NCBI GenBank assembly: GCA_001830645.1
Contig: MIBM01000442.1
Location: 1-7,723 of the forward strand
Length of the DNA: 7,723 nt
Source: Spirochaetes bacterium RIFOXYC1_FULL_54_7
GTDB lineage: Bacteria; Spirochaetota; Spirochaetia; Treponematales; UBA12059
Direction: 5' to 3'
Below, piece after piece: positions 6,674 through 7,723 of the stretch. A program made the translations under genes and the position numbers. The notes beneath the pieces are model-generated. The model searched no databases and was not told the origin of the DNA. It saw nothing but the letters and a program-made list of their open reading frames with translations. The first letter of the stretch is position 1, and each line of letters starts with the position of its first letter.

Positions 6674-6716
6674 TGAACTGCCCCCTACAACTGTCCAGTT
6701 TTCGGGAGGCAGTTCA
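6674..6716. mobile_element. 43-bp remnant made of the two ends of an IS3-family element
   Basis: The element begins TGAACTGCC (6674-6682) and ends GGCAGTTCA (6708-6716), a perfect 9-bp terminal inverted repeat that extends to 12 bp per arm (CCC with GGG) with one extra A. Inside, AACTG and CAGTT continue the symmetry. Read on the - strand, TGAACTGCCTCCCGAAAACT followed by GGACA is the familiar look of IS3-family (IS150-like) ends. The ends face outward as in an intact element, but no transposase lies between them. TTAT precedes the left end, and GTTAT follows the right end offset by one base; this could be a damaged target duplication. The alternative is a plain extended hairpin, but no T tract follows on either side. 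It sits between two divergent transcription units. Confidence 0.55.
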
Positions 6717-6855
6717 GTTATTATGCCTCCAGTAGCTTGCTGTCCCACAGTTCCCGCAGGAATTGCCCCTATGGAAGAATGCGGATGCCGTCTTCCGTGG
6801 TACGGCTCGCTTCTTCTGTGCATACACGAAAGCCAGGCACTTGGTTCCGGGGATC

Positions 6856-6864
6856 TGATATACT
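6856..6864 (+). promoter_or_regulatory. Possible extended -10 promoter of the reductase
   Basis: TGATATACT has the TG-N-TATAAT form of an extended -10 box, with no good -35 at the right distance. It would start the transcript near 6870-6872, immediately at the ribosome-binding site AGGAG (6871-6875), leaving a very short leader. The candidate is therefore tentative. Confidence 0.3.
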
Positions 6865-6882
6865 GGAGCCAGGAGTACATTC

Positions 6883-7723
6883 ATGAAATATCGACGGCTA
6901 GGCAGAACCAAGCTCCGCGTCAGTGTAGTCGGAGTGGGATCATGGCAGTTCGGCGGGGAGTTGGGCAAGGATTACACCCAGCCCGAGGTTGACGCGGTTA
7001 TCGGCGCGGCCCGCGATCACGGCATCAACCTGATCGACACCGCCGAGTGTTATGGCGACCATCTCTCCGAGCGCCTCGTGGGCCAGGCAGTGAAGGGAGA
7101 GCGTGACAAGTGGATAATCGCCACGAAGTTCGGCCATCATTACAACGACCGTTTCGATCGTGACCAGCTCTGGTCGGTGTCGGACGTGCGCAAACAGCTC
7201 GAGGAATCGCTGCGGGCGCTGCAGATCGACTACATCGATCTCTATCAGTTCCATTCCGGCGGAGATGACGTCTTTGACAACAACGAGCTCTGGACCATGC
7301 TACAGAAACAGGTGGAAGCGGGCAAGGTACGCAATATCGGCATTTCCATTGCCAGCACCATCAGCGTGCATCAGGCTGAATCGGCGCTGAAGGTGGGTGC
7401 CGGGGCACTCCAGGTGGTGTACAACCGGATCGACCGGCAGCCCGAAGAAGCGGTCTTCCCCGCAGCACTCCGGGATGACCTGGGCGTGTTGGCACGGGTT
7501 CCCCTTGCAAGCGGGTTCCTCAGCGGCAAGTACCGCCCGGGAGCCACCTTCAATGACACCGACATACGGAGCCGCCGCGACCGCGAAAAGATTGAAGCCG
7601 CCTTGCAGGAAGTAGAAGAGATCCAGCGCACCGAACTGCCCGAAGGAGTCGACATGGCAGCCTGGGCTCTGGCCTGGTGCCTGTGCCATCCCGCGGTCAG
7701 CTGTGTGATCCCCGGTTGCAAGA
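6883..7723 (+). CDS. Aldo/keto reductase (3' end beyond the window)
   Basis: This is an NAD(P)H-dependent oxidoreductase of the aldo/keto reductase superfamily, a cytoplasmic TIM-barrel enzyme reducing aldehydes or ketones. The substrate is not evident. The first 280 residues are present; the family is usually about 310-330, so only the end is cut off by the window. The start MKYRRLGRTKLRVSVVGVGS is the typical first strand. The catalytic tetrad is complete: D52 and Y57 in INLIDTAECYG (48-58), K82 in IIATKFG and H124 in DLYQFHS. GKVRNIGIS (147-155) is the conserved strand after the helix, and the protein reaches the VIPGCK segment expected of the cofactor-phosphate loop. AGGAG at 6871-6875 lies 7 nt before the ATG. 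It is GC-rich like gltD, suggesting core genome. It diverges from the antitoxin gene. It resembles IolS/YhdN-type reductases, but subfamily assignment is not safe. Confidence 0.93.
   Translation, partial: MKYRRLGRTKLRVSVVGVGSWQFGGELGKDYTQPEVDAVIGAARDHGINLIDTAECYGDHLSERLVGQAVKGERDKWIIATKFGHHYNDRFDRDQLWSVSDVRKQLEESLRALQIDYIDLYQFHSGGDDVFDNNELWTMLQKQVEAGKVRNIGISIASTISVHQAESALKVGAGALQVVYNRIDRQPEEAVFPAALRDDLGVLARVPLASGFLSGKYRPGATFNDTDIRSRRDREKIEAALQEVEEIQRTELPEGVDMAAWALAWCLCHPAVSCVIPGCK

Noticed and set aside
6605..6880. Upstream extension of the antitoxin reading frame to 6880 on the - strand
   Set aside because: The frame is open, but the added residues are low-complexity and unlike any antitoxin, and they run through the IS3-like remnant. 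The promoter and the start of homology both point to ATG at 6604.
7300..7721. Open frames on the - strand opposite the aldo/keto reductase
   Set aside because: They overlap a well-supported enzyme gene with an intact catalytic tetrad and have no features of their own.

Overview
The window looks like bacterial chromosome in which two GC-rich, conventional genes (gltD at the left end, an aldo/keto reductase at the right end) flank about 5 kb of mixed, visibly AT-richer and partly decayed accessory DNA. The lineage cannot be fixed from this sequence. A free-living spirochaete is a reasonable guess, because the antitoxin resembles Leptospira ChpI and the kinase is a multi-PAS HisKA_2 type common in such bacteria. 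That is an inference and is weak.

Left part, + strand. gltD (24-1517) encodes the NADPH-oxidising small subunit of glutamate synthase. Tandem stop codons directly in front of it may be the end of an upstream gene, plausibly gltB. After 139 bp comes a membrane-anchored sensor kinase with three PAS domains and a HisKA_2/HATPase core (1657-3660), with no response regulator next to it.

Middle part, mostly - strand. The spacer after the kinase holds a fragment of a transposase N-terminus (about 3810-3990). It abuts the 3' end of a 561-residue lipoprotein with the beta-lactamase/penicillin-binding-protein fold (3985-5670). All three active-site motifs of that protein appear to be substituted, so it is probably a non-catalytic relative. 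A palindrome-rich spacer (5671-5958) separates it from a 62-residue protein of unknown function that has a near-ideal ribosome-binding site (5959-6147).

Right part. A mazEF/chpIK-type toxin-antitoxin module reads leftward. The antitoxin is intact (6368-6604), but the toxin gene that overlaps its stop codon survives only as its first 12 codons joined out of frame to its last 35 or so (6226-6368). The module has a strong sigma-70-type promoter placed so that the transcript should start at or next to the ATG, and a 7-bp direct repeat across the -10/spacer that could be the autoregulatory operator. Between this module and the divergently transcribed aldo/keto reductase (6883 to the window end, truncated) lies a 43-bp element. 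It looks like the two ends of an IS3-family insertion sequence with the interior missing.

Overall, the segment between gltD and the reductase reads as a site of repeated insertion and decay: a transposase relic, an IS-end relic, a disabled toxin, and a hydrolase-fold lipoprotein without its catalytic residues. No complete new system is evident. The most unusual items are the orphaned antitoxin with its leaderless promoter, the apparent pseudoenzyme, and the 43-bp IS remnant.
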